Shown one piece after another: positions 1 to 13,561 of a stretch of DNA of 21,336 bases. Positions within the stretch are counted from its first letter, which is position 1; each line of letters starts with the position of its first letter. The stretch is from Mariprofundaceae bacterium (GTDB lineage: Bacteria; Pseudomonadota; Zetaproteobacteria; Mariprofundales; Mariprofundaceae). The position numbers and the translations under genes are program-made. The stretch covers positions 1-21,336 of the forward strand of contig JAUZQU010000159.1 in assembly GCA_030950835.1 (NCBI GenBank), in the 5' to 3' direction. The notes below the pieces were generated by a model. That model saw only the letters and a list, made by a program, of their open reading frames with translations. It ran no database searches and was not told the origin of the DNA.

Positions 1-2874
1 AATAGTCGCTTGGAAATATCGGATTCTGATGTGCCTTTGGATCAAGGCACGTTGCGTGTTGATGATATCTTGATGACTGTTGATACCCTGTTGAAACTGC
101 GTGATGGTATTGGTGAAGTGGATGATATTGATCATCTTGGAAATCGTCGTTTACGTTCAGTTGGCGAGTTGTTGGAAAACCAAATCCGTATTGGTTTGAT
201 TCGTATGGAACGTGCCATTCGTGACCGTTTGAGCAATGCTGAAATTTCTGAAATGATGCCATCTGACTTGGTCAACTCCAAGCCGCTTATTGCCTCGGTG
301 CGTGAGTTCTTTGGTTCATCGCAACTATCTCAATTTATGGATCAGACCAACCCGTTGTCTGAAGTTACACACAAACGCCGTCTTTCTGCGCTTGGCCCTG
401 GTGGTTTGTCGCGTGATCGTGCTGGATTTGAAGTGCGTGATGTACATCCAACGCATTATGGTCGTTTATGTCCGATTGAGACACCAGAGGGGCCAAACAT
501 TGGTCTGATTAACTCCTTGTCCTCATTTGCCAAAGTGAACGACTTTGGTTTTATTGAAACGCCGTATCGTAAAGTTGGTAAGGGTAAAGTGACCCGTGAT
601 GTGGTATATTTGTCTGCCATTGATGAAGCAGGGCATATCATTGCCCAAGCCAATGCTAAAGTGGATGATAAAGGTCAGTTTGAGGCTAAATTTGTGCAGT
701 GTAGGCAAGATGGTGAATTTGTCATGGTGCCGCCTGAAGAAATCCATTATATGGATGTTTCACCTTCGCAAGTGGTGTCTGTTTCTGCGGGTTTGATTCC
801 TTTCTTAGAGCATGATGATGCAAACAGAGCGTTGATGGGTTCGAACATGCAGCGTCAAGCTGTACCACTTGTGCGTGCTGAGAAGCCGTTGGTGGGAACT
901 GGTATGGAAGCTGAAGTGGCGCGTGATGGTGGTGTGTCTGCTGTAGCCCGCCGTGGTGGTGTTGTGGAGCGTGTAGATTCTGCGCGTATTGTGGTGCGTG
1001 TGCATGATGATGAGCAAGTTGAAGGCGAGCCTGGTATTGATGTATACCGTTTGTTCAAATACCGTCGTTCGAATCAAAACACCTGCTTTAATCAGCGCCC
1101 TATTGTTAAAGTAAACGATATTATTGCTACAGGTGACATCATTGCCGATGGCCCTTCTATGGATAGAGGCGAGCTGGCTTTGGGTCGCAATGTGCAAGTA
1201 GCTTTGATGCCTTGGCGTGGTTACAACTTCGAAGATGCGATTGTGATTTCTGAGAAGTTGGTTAAAGACGATGTTTATACCTCGATTCACATTGAAGAGT
1301 TTAAATGTATTGCACGTCAAACCAAATTGGGTGACGAAGAGATTACCAGTGATATTCCCAATGTCAGCGAAGATGCGCTGCGTCATTTGGATGAATCGGG
1401 CATTGCTTATGTTGGTGCTGAAGTTAAAACAGGTGATGTGTTGGTGGGTAAAATTACCCCTAAAGGTGAAAGCCAACTCTCGCCAGAAGAGAAATTATTA
1501 CGCGCTATTTTTGGTGAAAAAGCCTCTGATGTGCGTGACTCATCATTACGCGTCAAACCGGGTGATGAAGGTGTAGTGATTGATGTTCAGGTCTTTACGC
1601 GCAGGGGTGATGAGAAAAATTCACGCGCCAAATCCATTGAAGAAGCATCGGTTGAGCAGCTTTATTCCGATAAAGAAGACGAACGCCGTACTTTAGAAGA
1701 AAATGTGCGTTCACGTTTGCAAGTATTACTTGCAGGTCAGCAGTCGGTGAAAGTCAAAGGTTTAACTTCGGGTGATACCATCCCTGATGATCATTTGGCT
1801 GCATTGAGTGTGCGTGATTTATCATCACTTTCAGTAGCCGATGATGCGATTAATACCCAAGTAGCTTCGATTTTGAGCAATATGGATGAAGAACGTGAAC
1901 GTCTTGAGCAACGTTTTGAAGAGAAAGTTGCTAAAGTGCGTGAAGGTTCAGAATTGAAACCTGGTGAACTTACTGTAGTCAAAGTATTCGTGGCGATTAA
2001 GCGTAAGTTGCAGCCGGGTGATAAAATGGCTGGTCGTCATGGTAACAAAGGTGTGATTTCGGTGATTGTGCCTGAAGAAGACATGCCTTATGCCGTTGAT
2101 GGTAAAAGTGTAGATGTGTGTTTGAACCCATTGGGTGTGCCTTCGCGAATGAACATTGGGCAGATTTTTGAAGTACATATGGGTCATGCAGCCAAAGAGT
2201 TGGGTCGTCGTCTGGATGAGATGGTTAAAGCTGAAGTGGCGATTGAAGAGCAGCGTACATTCTTGCTTGAAATCTATGAAGGTGATGCCGCAGCGACTGC
2301 CAATATCAAGAAGATGGGTGCTAAAAGCATTGCAGGTTTGGTGGATACGCTAAAAGACGGTGTGCCTATAGCTACGCCAGTATTTGATGGTGCTAAAGAA
2401 GCCGATATTACCCATATGCTCAACTTGGCAGAAGTGGATACGGATGGTCAAATGGTATTGTATGATGGTTATACAGGCGAAGCATTTGATAGACCTGTGA
2501 CTGTTGGTCAAATGTATATTCTGAAATTACATCACTTGGTGGATGAGAAGATTCATGCACGTTCTACTGGCCCTTATTCATTGGTTACACAACAACCATT
2601 GGGTGGTAAAGCACAATTCGGTGGTCAGCGTTTTGGTGAGATGGAAGTGTGGGCATTGGAGGCTTATGGCGCGTCACATATCTTGCAAGAGATGTTGACG
2701 GTGAAAGCGGATGATGTGCAAGGTAGAACGAAAATGTATGAGTCGATTGTGCGCGGTGACATGAAATTTGAAGCGGGTATCCCTGAATCATTTAATGTGA
2801 TGGTCAAAGAGATGAATGCGTTGGGTATTGATATGGCTATGGTCAAAAAACCTGTAGAAGACGAAGGAGAATAA
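1..2874 (+). CDS. rpoB: RNA polymerase beta subunit, 5' end missing
   Basis: The beta subunit forms one jaw of the transcribing RNA polymerase core with RpoC and two alpha subunits. The frame is open from base 1, so the N-terminal ~400 residues lie outside; 957 codons remain against about 1340 in the E. coli protein. Visible landmarks are [10 protein letters not shown] near the start, the rifampicin pocket at 301-420, [13 protein letters not shown], and the active-centre block [13 protein letters not shown] with its two lysines encoded at 2023-2025 and 2047-2049. The coiled-coil insertion before that block (about 1610-1960) is the lineage insert usual in Proteobacteria. In the rifampicin pocket the positions matching E. 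coli Gln513, Asp516, His526, Arg529, Ser531 and Leu533 are all wild type; Asn518 is Thr (346-348). The gene ends 3 bases before rpoC and is surely co-transcribed with it. Confidence 0.98.
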   Translation, partial: NSRLEISDSDVPLDQGTLRVDDILMTVDTLLKLRDGIGEVDDIDHLGNRRLRSVGELLENQIRIGLIRMERAIRDRLSNAEISEMMPSDLVNSKPLIASVREFFGSSQLSQFMDQTNPLSEVTHKRRLSALGPGGLSRDRAGFEVRDVHPTHYGRLCPIETPEGPNIGLINSLSSFAKVNDFGFIETPYRKVGKGKVTRDVVYLSAIDEAGHIIAQANAKVDDKGQFEAKFVQCRQDGEFVMVPPEEIHYMDVSPSQVVSVSAGLIPFLEHDDANRALMGSNMQRQAVPLVRAEKPLVGTGMEAEVARDGGVSAVARRGGVVERVDSARIVVRVHDDEQVEGEPGIDVYRLFKYRRSNQNTCFNQRPIVKVNDIIATGDIIADGPSMDRGELALGRNVQVALMPWRGYNFEDAIVISEKLVKDDVYTSIHIEEFKCIARQTKLGDEEITSDIPNVSEDALRHLDESGIAYVGAEVKTGDVLVGKITPKGESQLSPEEKLLRAIFGEKASDVRDSSLRVKPGDEGVVIDVQVFTRRGDEKNSRAKSIEEASVEQLYSDKEDERRTLEENVRSRLQVLLAGQQSVKVKGLTSGDTIPDDHLAALSVRDLSSLSVADDAINTQVASILSNMDEERERLEQRFEEKVAKVREGSELKPGELTVVKVFVAIKRKLQPGDKMAGRHGNKGVISVIVPEEDMPYAVDGKSVDVCLNPLGVPSRMNIGQIFEVHMGHAAKELGRRLDEMVKAEVAIEEQRTFLLEIYEGDAAATANIKKMGAKSIAGLVDTLKDGVPIATPVFDGAKEADITHMLNLAEVDTDGQMVLYDGYTGEAFDRPVTVGQMYILKLHHLVDEKIHARSTGPYSLVTQQPLGGKAQFGGQRFGEMEVWALEAYGASHILQEMLTVKADDVQGRTKMYESIVRGDMKFEAGIPESFNVMVKEMNALGIDMAMVKKPVEDEGE

Positions 2875-2877
2875 GGC

Positions 2878-8231
<5,354 letters not shown>

Positions 8232-8233
8232 AC

Positions 8234-9016
8234 ATGCGCTCTGGTGTTGCATATCAAGTGCGCCATTTTTGGTGGTTATTACTTTTTCTAGTCGCGTTGA
8301 TTTTGGTTGCTTATTTACCTGTCGGTCAAAAGCTTAGCCTAGCCATAGCGCCAGTATTACATGTAGTGCAAGCACCTGTGCGTTGGTACGATGCTGCTTA
8401 TTTGTGGTTTGAATCATCACAAACCTTACAAACTAAATACAGCCAACTTGGCGAACTACAACTACAGCAACAAAGCAGATCTTTAGAACTCACCGCCCTA
8501 CGCACCGAAAACCGTCAACTTCGACGTTTGTTGAAGATAAGCCAAACATCGACTTATACTTGGCAGGTTGCGCGGGTGATGAGCCGAAGCCCTGAAGAAA
8601 AAAGCCGCAGTTTGATTTTAGATGTAAGCCATGCGCAACGTGATGACATTATTATATCCGATGAAGGTTTAGTGGGTTTGGTGGATGAGGTGAGTCCACA
8701 ATATGCTGTGGTGCGCACTATTCTTGATGCTTCGATTGCCGTACCTGTGACCACGAAAAAAAGTCATTTGGCAGCATTGATACGCGGTGATGGGACGCAT
8801 CTGTTGGTAGACTTTGTGCCTATAGATTTAGCTCCAGAAGTGGGGGATATATTGTTGACCAGTGGTGCTGGTGGTTTATATCCAGCTGGTATTCCTGTGG
8901 CTGTGGTGGAGTCGGTTCAAGCGATTGAAGACGGCGTATTTGCCCAAGTACATGCTAGTCCAGTGGCGCATTGGCAACGCAATGCGTGGTTGGCGATTGC
9001 CAGCCAACAACATTAA
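8234..9016 (+). CDS. mreC: rod-shape protein MreC
   Basis: A 260-residue bitopic membrane protein that links MreB to the periplasmic elongation enzymes. After a short cytoplasmic tail there is one membrane segment (residues 11-29, rich in Leu/Val/Trp), then a Gln/Leu-rich coiled coil (about 62-103), then the beta-rich periplasmic domain. In that domain LILDVSHAQRDDII, GLVGLVDEV, LIRGDGTHLLVDFVP, DILLTSGAGGLYPAGIPV fit the family pattern. The ATG has GAAGAG 5 bases upstream, overlapping the end of mreB, which indicates coupled translation. Identification rests on order in the operon and on the conserved C-terminal motifs. Confidence 0.94.
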   Translation: MRSGVAYQVRHFWWLLLFLVALILVAYLPVGQKLSLAIAPVLHVVQAPVRWYDAAYLWFESSQTLQTKYSQLGELQLQQQSRSLELTALRTENRQLRRLLKISQTSTYTWQVARVMSRSPEEKSRSLILDVSHAQRDDIIISDEGLVGLVDEVSPQYAVVRTILDASIAVPVTTKKSHLAALIRGDGTHLLVDFVPIDLAPEVGDILLTSGAGGLYPAGIPVAVVESVQAIEDGVFAQVHASPVAHWQRNAWLAIASQQH

Positions 9017-9051
9017 AGATGCTCTTTTGAATATCCTGTGGCTTGGCTAAG

Positions 9052-9468
9052 ATGAATACACTGGCTTTATTATCGTATGCATTGTTGGGTCTGATTGTGA
9101 ACATGAGCTTTTCGGCAGGTTTTGCCCAAGCAGATTGGTGTTTAGCGATTTTGTTGGCTGCACTATTGAGCTATAGACAGAATTGGCTTTGGGTATTGCC
9201 GTGTATATGTTTACATGACTTGGTATTGTATCACAGCATTGGTGTCGCCTTCCCATATTTTATAGCTATTACTTTTATCATCACCTATACAGATCAACGT
9301 CTGGGTCAATCTCAGCATCAGCGTTGGCTGGCTTTGTTTGTGGGCTGTTTTCCTTTATGGATGGCAGGTGTGGGTATATGGAACTGTGTATTGACCCTCA
9401 CTTTAAGTGTAATGATATGGTCATTTTTATCGTATAGACGCGAGAAGGCTTATGTGGAACCAGCTTGA
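9052..9468 (+). CDS. mreD: rod-shape membrane protein MreD
   Basis: A 138-residue, very hydrophobic protein with about four to six membrane segments (roughly residues 5-22, 28-58, 64-80, 92-127). MreD is an integral membrane partner of MreC and PBP2 in the elongasome. Sequence conservation in this family is poor, so the call depends on size, topology and position between mreC and mrdA. ATG 9052 is chosen; a TTG at 9043 would add three residues. Neither has a good Shine-Dalgarno sequence. The 3' end overlaps mrdA by 17 bases. Confidence 0.87.
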   Translation: MNTLALLSYALLGLIVNMSFSAGFAQADWCLAILLAALLSYRQNWLWVLPCICLHDLVLYHSIGVAFPYFIAITFIITYTDQRLGQSQHQRWLALFVGCFPLWMAGVGIWNCVLTLTLSVMIWSFLSYRREKAYVEPA

Positions 9469-11224
9469 AATAAGGCAACGTTATGAGCAGCGTATTCAGG
9501 TGTGTATGCTAGCCTTAGTATGTTTATTGCTATTGTTGTTTGGGCGTATGGTGCAGTTGCAATGGGTGCAATACCAACAACATTTTACCCAAGCTGAAGA
9601 TAACCGTATTCATGTATCACCTATTTTGCCGACACGTGGTGTCATGTTTGACCGTCATGGTTTGGGCTTGGCAGTGAATAAAATATCCTACCAAGTGACC
9701 TTTATTCCTGAACGTAGTTCTGATGTGCAAGCAAGTTTACAAGCGTTGCAAGCATTGATGTCTTGGTCAGACTATAAATTAAAACAGATGGTTAAACGTA
9801 TCAGCCAAGCGCGTTCGGATCGTGCGGTATTGTTGATGGACAAGTTACCTTGGTCAGTTGTTGCACCATTAGCCTCGCGTTTGCATCACTTTGCAGGGGT
9901 GGATGTGGTGGCAAGTACGCACCGTTCTTACCCCTATGCCGCCTTAACCTCACATATGGTGGGTTATTTGTCTTTGGTGCGTCAAGAAGATATTCAAAAG
10001 GGTTATTTGCGTACTGAATATGTGGGCAGGAGTGGTTTAGAGCGCATTTTAGAAGCGCGGCTGCATGGTAAATTGGGTTATAAACATGAAGAAGTGAATG
10101 CCAAAGGACGCAGGGTAGCAGTATTAAAAACGGTGCAACCCAATATGGGCGAAAGTATTCATTTGAGTGTGGACGTGAAAATTCAGGCAGTAGCTGCTGC
10201 CGCTTTGGGTGAGCGAACAGGGGCTGTGGTGGTGATGGATGTGCATACTGGAGAAGTCCTCACGCTATTAAGCCAGCCTGGTTATGATAGTAATAAGTTC
10301 ATTACAGGCTTGGAAACTGAACAATGGAACACATGGCTCAATGATGAAGAACGTCCACTGTTAAACCGCACAACACAAGCTGCATATCCACCTGCATCCA
10401 CCATGAAAATGGTCACTTCCTTTGCGGGTTTGGCACATGGTTTGAGTCTGGCAAGTGGTTCAACCCAATGCCCTGGTTATATTGAGTTGGCAGATCGTAA
10501 AATTCGTTGCTGGAAGAAACGCGGACATGGTAAAGTCGATTTACACGATGCTTTGGTGCATTCTTGTGATGTATACTTTTATGAAATGGGTGATGCCTTG
10601 GGTATGAAACGCTTGACGGCTGAGGCGAATCGCTGGGGTTTTGGTGAAAAAACAGGTATCAACTTGCCGCCTGAAGCACGTGGCATTTTACCAGCAGACA
10701 AACCAAAATCAGGGCGGAAAAGGTGGTACCGTGGTGAAACTATGATTACAGCTATTGGACAAGGTGCAGTGACGGTGACACCACTACAAATGGTGAGGTT
10801 TGCGGCGGCTATTGCCAATGGCGGCAAGATTTTAACACCACTTTTAGAAAAAGGAGAGGCTGTGCAAGTGCAACGGCAGGTTGATGTGCAGGCGCAACAC
10901 CTTATGCAGGTGCGGCAGGGTATGCGAGATGTGGTCGCCAAAAGAACGGGTACAGCGCATAGGGCGCTTGCAGCTGCTGCATGGACGGTGGCAGGAAAAA
11001 CGGGTACGGCTCAAGTGGTTAAAATGTCTGAAGATGAATCGCGCAGCTTCTCGGATGCAAAAAAACACCAAGATCATGCTTGGTTCATGGGTTATGCGCC
11101 TTATGACAACCCACAAGTGGCGATTGCAGTATTTGTGGAACACGGCGGACATGGTGGTAGTGATGCTGCGCCCGTGGCACGGCGTATTGTAGATGCCTTG
11201 GCAGCTCAGGAGAAATTACCATGA
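9452..11224 (+). CDS. mrdA: penicillin-binding protein 2, elongation transpeptidase
   Basis: Class B penicillin-binding protein that cross-links peptidoglycan during side-wall growth, together with RodA. It has 590 residues. A cytoplasmic tail and a single membrane anchor (about 16-36) precede the dimerisation domain with TRGVMFDRHG and YPYAALTSHMVGY. The transpeptidase domain has all three active-site motifs: SxxK at Ser316-Lys319 (PPASTMK), SCD at 371-373 as the SxN equivalent, and KTGTA at 516-520. GAGAAGG precedes the ATG by only 3 bases. The gene overlaps mreD by 17 bases and rodA by 4, so the set is translationally coupled. Asp rather than Asn in the second motif is common in PBP2. Confidence 0.97.
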   Translation: MWNQLEIRQRYEQRIQVCMLALVCLLLLLFGRMVQLQWVQYQQHFTQAEDNRIHVSPILPTRGVMFDRHGLGLAVNKISYQVTFIPERSSDVQASLQALQALMSWSDYKLKQMVKRISQARSDRAVLLMDKLPWSVVAPLASRLHHFAGVDVVASTHRSYPYAALTSHMVGYLSLVRQEDIQKGYLRTEYVGRSGLERILEARLHGKLGYKHEEVNAKGRRVAVLKTVQPNMGESIHLSVDVKIQAVAAAALGERTGAVVVMDVHTGEVLTLLSQPGYDSNKFITGLETEQWNTWLNDEERPLLNRTTQAAYPPASTMKMVTSFAGLAHGLSLASGSTQCPGYIELADRKIRCWKKRGHGKVDLHDALVHSCDVYFYEMGDALGMKRLTAEANRWGFGEKTGINLPPEARGILPADKPKSGRKRWYRGETMITAIGQGAVTVTPLQMVRFAAAIANGGKILTPLLEKGEAVQVQRQVDVQAQHLMQVRQGMRDVVAKRTGTAHRALAAAAWTVAGKTGTAQVVKMSEDESRSFSDAKKHQDHAWFMGYAPYDNPQVAIAVFVEHGGHGGSDAAPVARRIVDALAAQEKLP

Positions 11225-12327
11225 TGTCGGTATTTCAACGTATGGATGTGGTATTGCTGTTATGCCTTGCCTGTTTAGCAGCGTTGGGTATGGCAACCTT
11301 ATATGCCGCTGTGCATATGGGAGAAATCGCGGTTTGGCATAAACAAGGTATGTTTTGGTTGTTGGGTATATTGGCTTTTTTGCTCATGTGTTTTGTGCCG
11401 ATTCGTGTGGTGGGTTTGCTGACGTGGCCAGTATATGTATTGACGATTATAGCTTTGATTTTGGTGCCTTTGGTGGGAGATATACAAATGGGTGCGCGTC
11501 GCTGGTTGGACTTGGGTGTGATGCGTATACAGCCTTCTGAGCTGATGAAATGGGTGCTGATGTTTACCTTGGCATATTGGTTTGCTATGCGGGAGGCATC
11601 GAGTTTGCGTCATTTGGGTGTAGCAGCATTGTGTACGATGATACCCGCAGCTTTGATTGTGATTCAGCCCGACTTGGGCACAGCTTTGGTATTATTGCTC
11701 GCGGCTATAGCTATGATTTTGGCAGCAGGTTTTCCGTGGTCATGGTTTATAGGTCTTTTGATTGCCAGTCCTTTTGCTGCTTATGTGATGTGGCAATATA
11801 TGTATGACTACCAAAAAACACGGGTATTGAGCTTCTTAAACCCAGAATTAGACCCTTTAGGTGCAGGTTACCATGTGATTCAATCATCGATTGCGATTGG
11901 TTCTGGCGGCATTTTTGGCAAGGGTTATTTAGAAGGAAGTCAGTCGCGTTTGCACTTTTTACCTGAGCAACATACCGACTTTATTTTTGCCGTCTTTGCT
12001 GAAGAAGGTGGTTTGCTTGCCACAGCATTGTTGTTTGTACTGTATGCGGTGTTGATTATTCGTATGTTGATGATTGCTTTGCATGCACATAGCCGTTTTG
12101 CGGGTTTGATTTGTATTGGTGTAGCTTCGATTTTCACTTTATATGTATTTGTGAACATTGGCATGGTATCAGGTTTGTTGCCTGTGGTAGGGGTACCTTT
12201 ACCGTTCATGAGTTATGGTGGCTCTGCCTTGTTGACGATGTTGGTGGCAGTGGGTGTGGTGATGCGTGTGGCGATTGAGTCTACAGATAAAGTAAGCTGG
12301 CAGCGCCCTGGTAGTCCGTTGTGTTGA
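11221..12327 (+). CDS. rodA: rod-shape SEDS glycosyltransferase RodA
   Basis: A 368-residue polytopic SEDS protein that polymerises lipid II glycan strands in partnership with PBP2. About ten membrane segments are evident. Family signatures include GARRWLDLG and QPSELMKW, VIQPDLGTAL, and LPEQHTDFIFAVFAEEGG. The last holds the essential Asp (Asp253, codon 11977-11979, equivalent to E. coli Asp262). PFMSYGGSALL lies near the C-terminus. The start ATG overlaps the mrdA stop as ATGA, with AGGAGA (11208-11213) 7 bases upstream. Division protein FtsW is the related alternative, but adjacency to mrdA and mreBCD makes RodA the clear choice. Confidence 0.97.
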   Translation: MMSVFQRMDVVLLLCLACLAALGMATLYAAVHMGEIAVWHKQGMFWLLGILAFLLMCFVPIRVVGLLTWPVYVLTIIALILVPLVGDIQMGARRWLDLGVMRIQPSELMKWVLMFTLAYWFAMREASSLRHLGVAALCTMIPAALIVIQPDLGTALVLLLAAIAMILAAGFPWSWFIGLLIASPFAAYVMWQYMYDYQKTRVLSFLNPELDPLGAGYHVIQSSIAIGSGGIFGKGYLEGSQSRLHFLPEQHTDFIFAVFAEEGGLLATALLFVLYAVLIIRMLMIALHAHSRFAGLICIGVASIFTLYVFVNIGMVSGLLPVVGVPLPFMSYGGSALLTMLVAVGVVMRVAIESTDKVSWQRPGSPLC

Positions 12328-12343
12328 GAGGGGAGTGCTGAGA

Positions 12344-13477
12344 ATGAAACCATATTATCTGGATTATAATGCGACATGTCCGCAGCTTGAAGTTGTGAGC
12401 AAGGTTATGCAGGAAGTGGCGGATCAGGCGTTTGGCAACCCTTCGAGCATGCATTGGGCTGGGCGTAATGCTAGGCGTTACTTGGATGATGCGCGGGATC
12501 AGATTGCCAAGTATTTAGCTGTGGAGTCAGCAAGTGTTGTGTTTACTTCAGGGGCGACTGAAGCCAATAATATGGTGATTCAGGGTGTGATGGCGCAACA
12601 TGAGACTGGGCATGTGGTGATGTCAGCGATTGAACACCCTGCTACGCTGTTGACGGTGCAAATGATGTGTCAGCGTTCATCAGGCTGGAGTGTTAGTGAA
12701 GTAAAACCTGATGCCGATGGTAAAGTGAACGCGAAAAGCTTGCTTGAGGCTTGCCATGATGATACGAAGCTGCTGTGTTTGATGTGGGTAAACAATGAAA
12801 CAGGGGTGATTCAGCCAGTACAAGAAGTGGTGGAGGCTTGCCGAGACAGAGGCATTGCGGTGTTGGTGGATGGAGTGCAAGCATTGGGCAAGCTGGATGT
12901 AAACTTATCCACTTTGGCTGCGGATTATGTCAGTTTCTCAGCGCATAAAATTGGCGGGCCGCGTGGTTTGGGTATCTTGGTGCAGCGTAGAGGTGTGAAG
13001 CTTGAGTCGTTGATGATAGGTGGCGGACAAGAGCGTGGGCGGCGTTCAGGAACTGAAAACGTTGCAGGTGCGGCGGGTTTTGCAGCGGCATTGGGTCAAC
13101 ATGATTATGCACAACTTGCAGCTTTGAGGGATAGCTTTGAAGAGAAGTTGTTGGTAGCGCTTCCTGATGTACATGTCTTTGGACAAAACCATGTACGCGC
13201 GGGTAATACCAGCATGTTTAGCATCCCTGGCCTAGAAGGGGAGACATTGCTGATGCAAATGGATTTGGCAGGTTTTGCTGTGGCATCGGGGTCTGCGTGT
13301 TCATCGGGCAAACGTGACCCTTCGCATGTATTGATGGCAATGGGTGTTTCTGACGTGTTGGCCAAGGGTAGTTTGCGTATTAGTTTTGGTTTTGAACATG
13401 ATGAAGCTGTGTTGGATCGTTTGGTGCAAACGTTATTAAACATAAGACAGCGCCTCAAAAAGATGAGCGGACGCTGA
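12344..13477 (+). CDS. cysteine desulfurase, IscS/NifS-like (group I)
   Basis: PLP enzyme that removes sulfur from cysteine as a persulfide for Fe-S clusters or thiolated tRNA. It has 377 residues, close to NifS/IscS length. PLP-site residues are visible: His98 in AIEHPA, Asp176 and Gln179 in VDGVQ, and the Schiff-base Lys202 in SFSAHKIGG. The persulfide Cys319 lies in ASGSACSSGKRDPSHVL, the flexible loop of group I enzymes. ATG 12344 is chosen because GAGGGGAG (12328-12335) lies 8 bases ahead; a GTG at 12335 falls inside that ribosome-binding site. It starts 16 bases after rodA and probably shares its transcript. No iscU, iscA, iscR, hscA or tRNA-thiolase gene is adjacent, so the sulfur acceptor is unknown. 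The exact paralogue (iscS, nifS or other) cannot be told. Confidence 0.9.
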   Translation: MKPYYLDYNATCPQLEVVSKVMQEVADQAFGNPSSMHWAGRNARRYLDDARDQIAKYLAVESASVVFTSGATEANNMVIQGVMAQHETGHVVMSAIEHPATLLTVQMMCQRSSGWSVSEVKPDADGKVNAKSLLEACHDDTKLLCLMWVNNETGVIQPVQEVVEACRDRGIAVLVDGVQALGKLDVNLSTLAADYVSFSAHKIGGPRGLGILVQRRGVKLESLMIGGGQERGRRSGTENVAGAAGFAAALGQHDYAQLAALRDSFEEKLLVALPDVHVFGQNHVRAGNTSMFSIPGLEGETLLMQMDLAGFAVASGSACSSGKRDPSHVLMAMGVSDVLAKGSLRISFGFEHDEAVLDRLVQTLLNIRQRLKKMSGR

Positions 13478-13561
13478 CAGTGTTACTGTTATCACTGCTC
13501 TTTGTCCTCCATAAAATGAACTTCATGAAGTTTATATAGAAGGGTCATTCTTGCGCGCTGA
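13478..13561. other. convergent junction with 14-bp palindrome
   Basis: An 84-base gap between the converging desulfurase and helicase genes. It contains a perfect 14-bp palindrome, AACTTCATGAAGTT (13519-13532), extendable by three weaker pairs to an 8-bp stem with a CATG loop. On the minus strand the stem is followed by CATTTTAT. A small CAGTG/CACTG inverted repeat lies at 13478-13497. Either could help end transcription, but neither has a proper T run. A binding site is the alternative. Confidence 0.35.

Noticed and set aside
301..420. Rifampicin-resistance substitutions in RpoB
   Set aside because: All major resistance positions carry the wild-type residue; the Thr at the Asn518 position and two Ile changes are natural variation as far as can be judged.
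805..1476. Open frame of 223 codons on the minus strand inside rpoB
   Set aside because: It lies wholly antisense to strongly conserved rpoB codons, its product is rich in His/Thr/Asn as expected of antisense shadows, and no family is recognisable.
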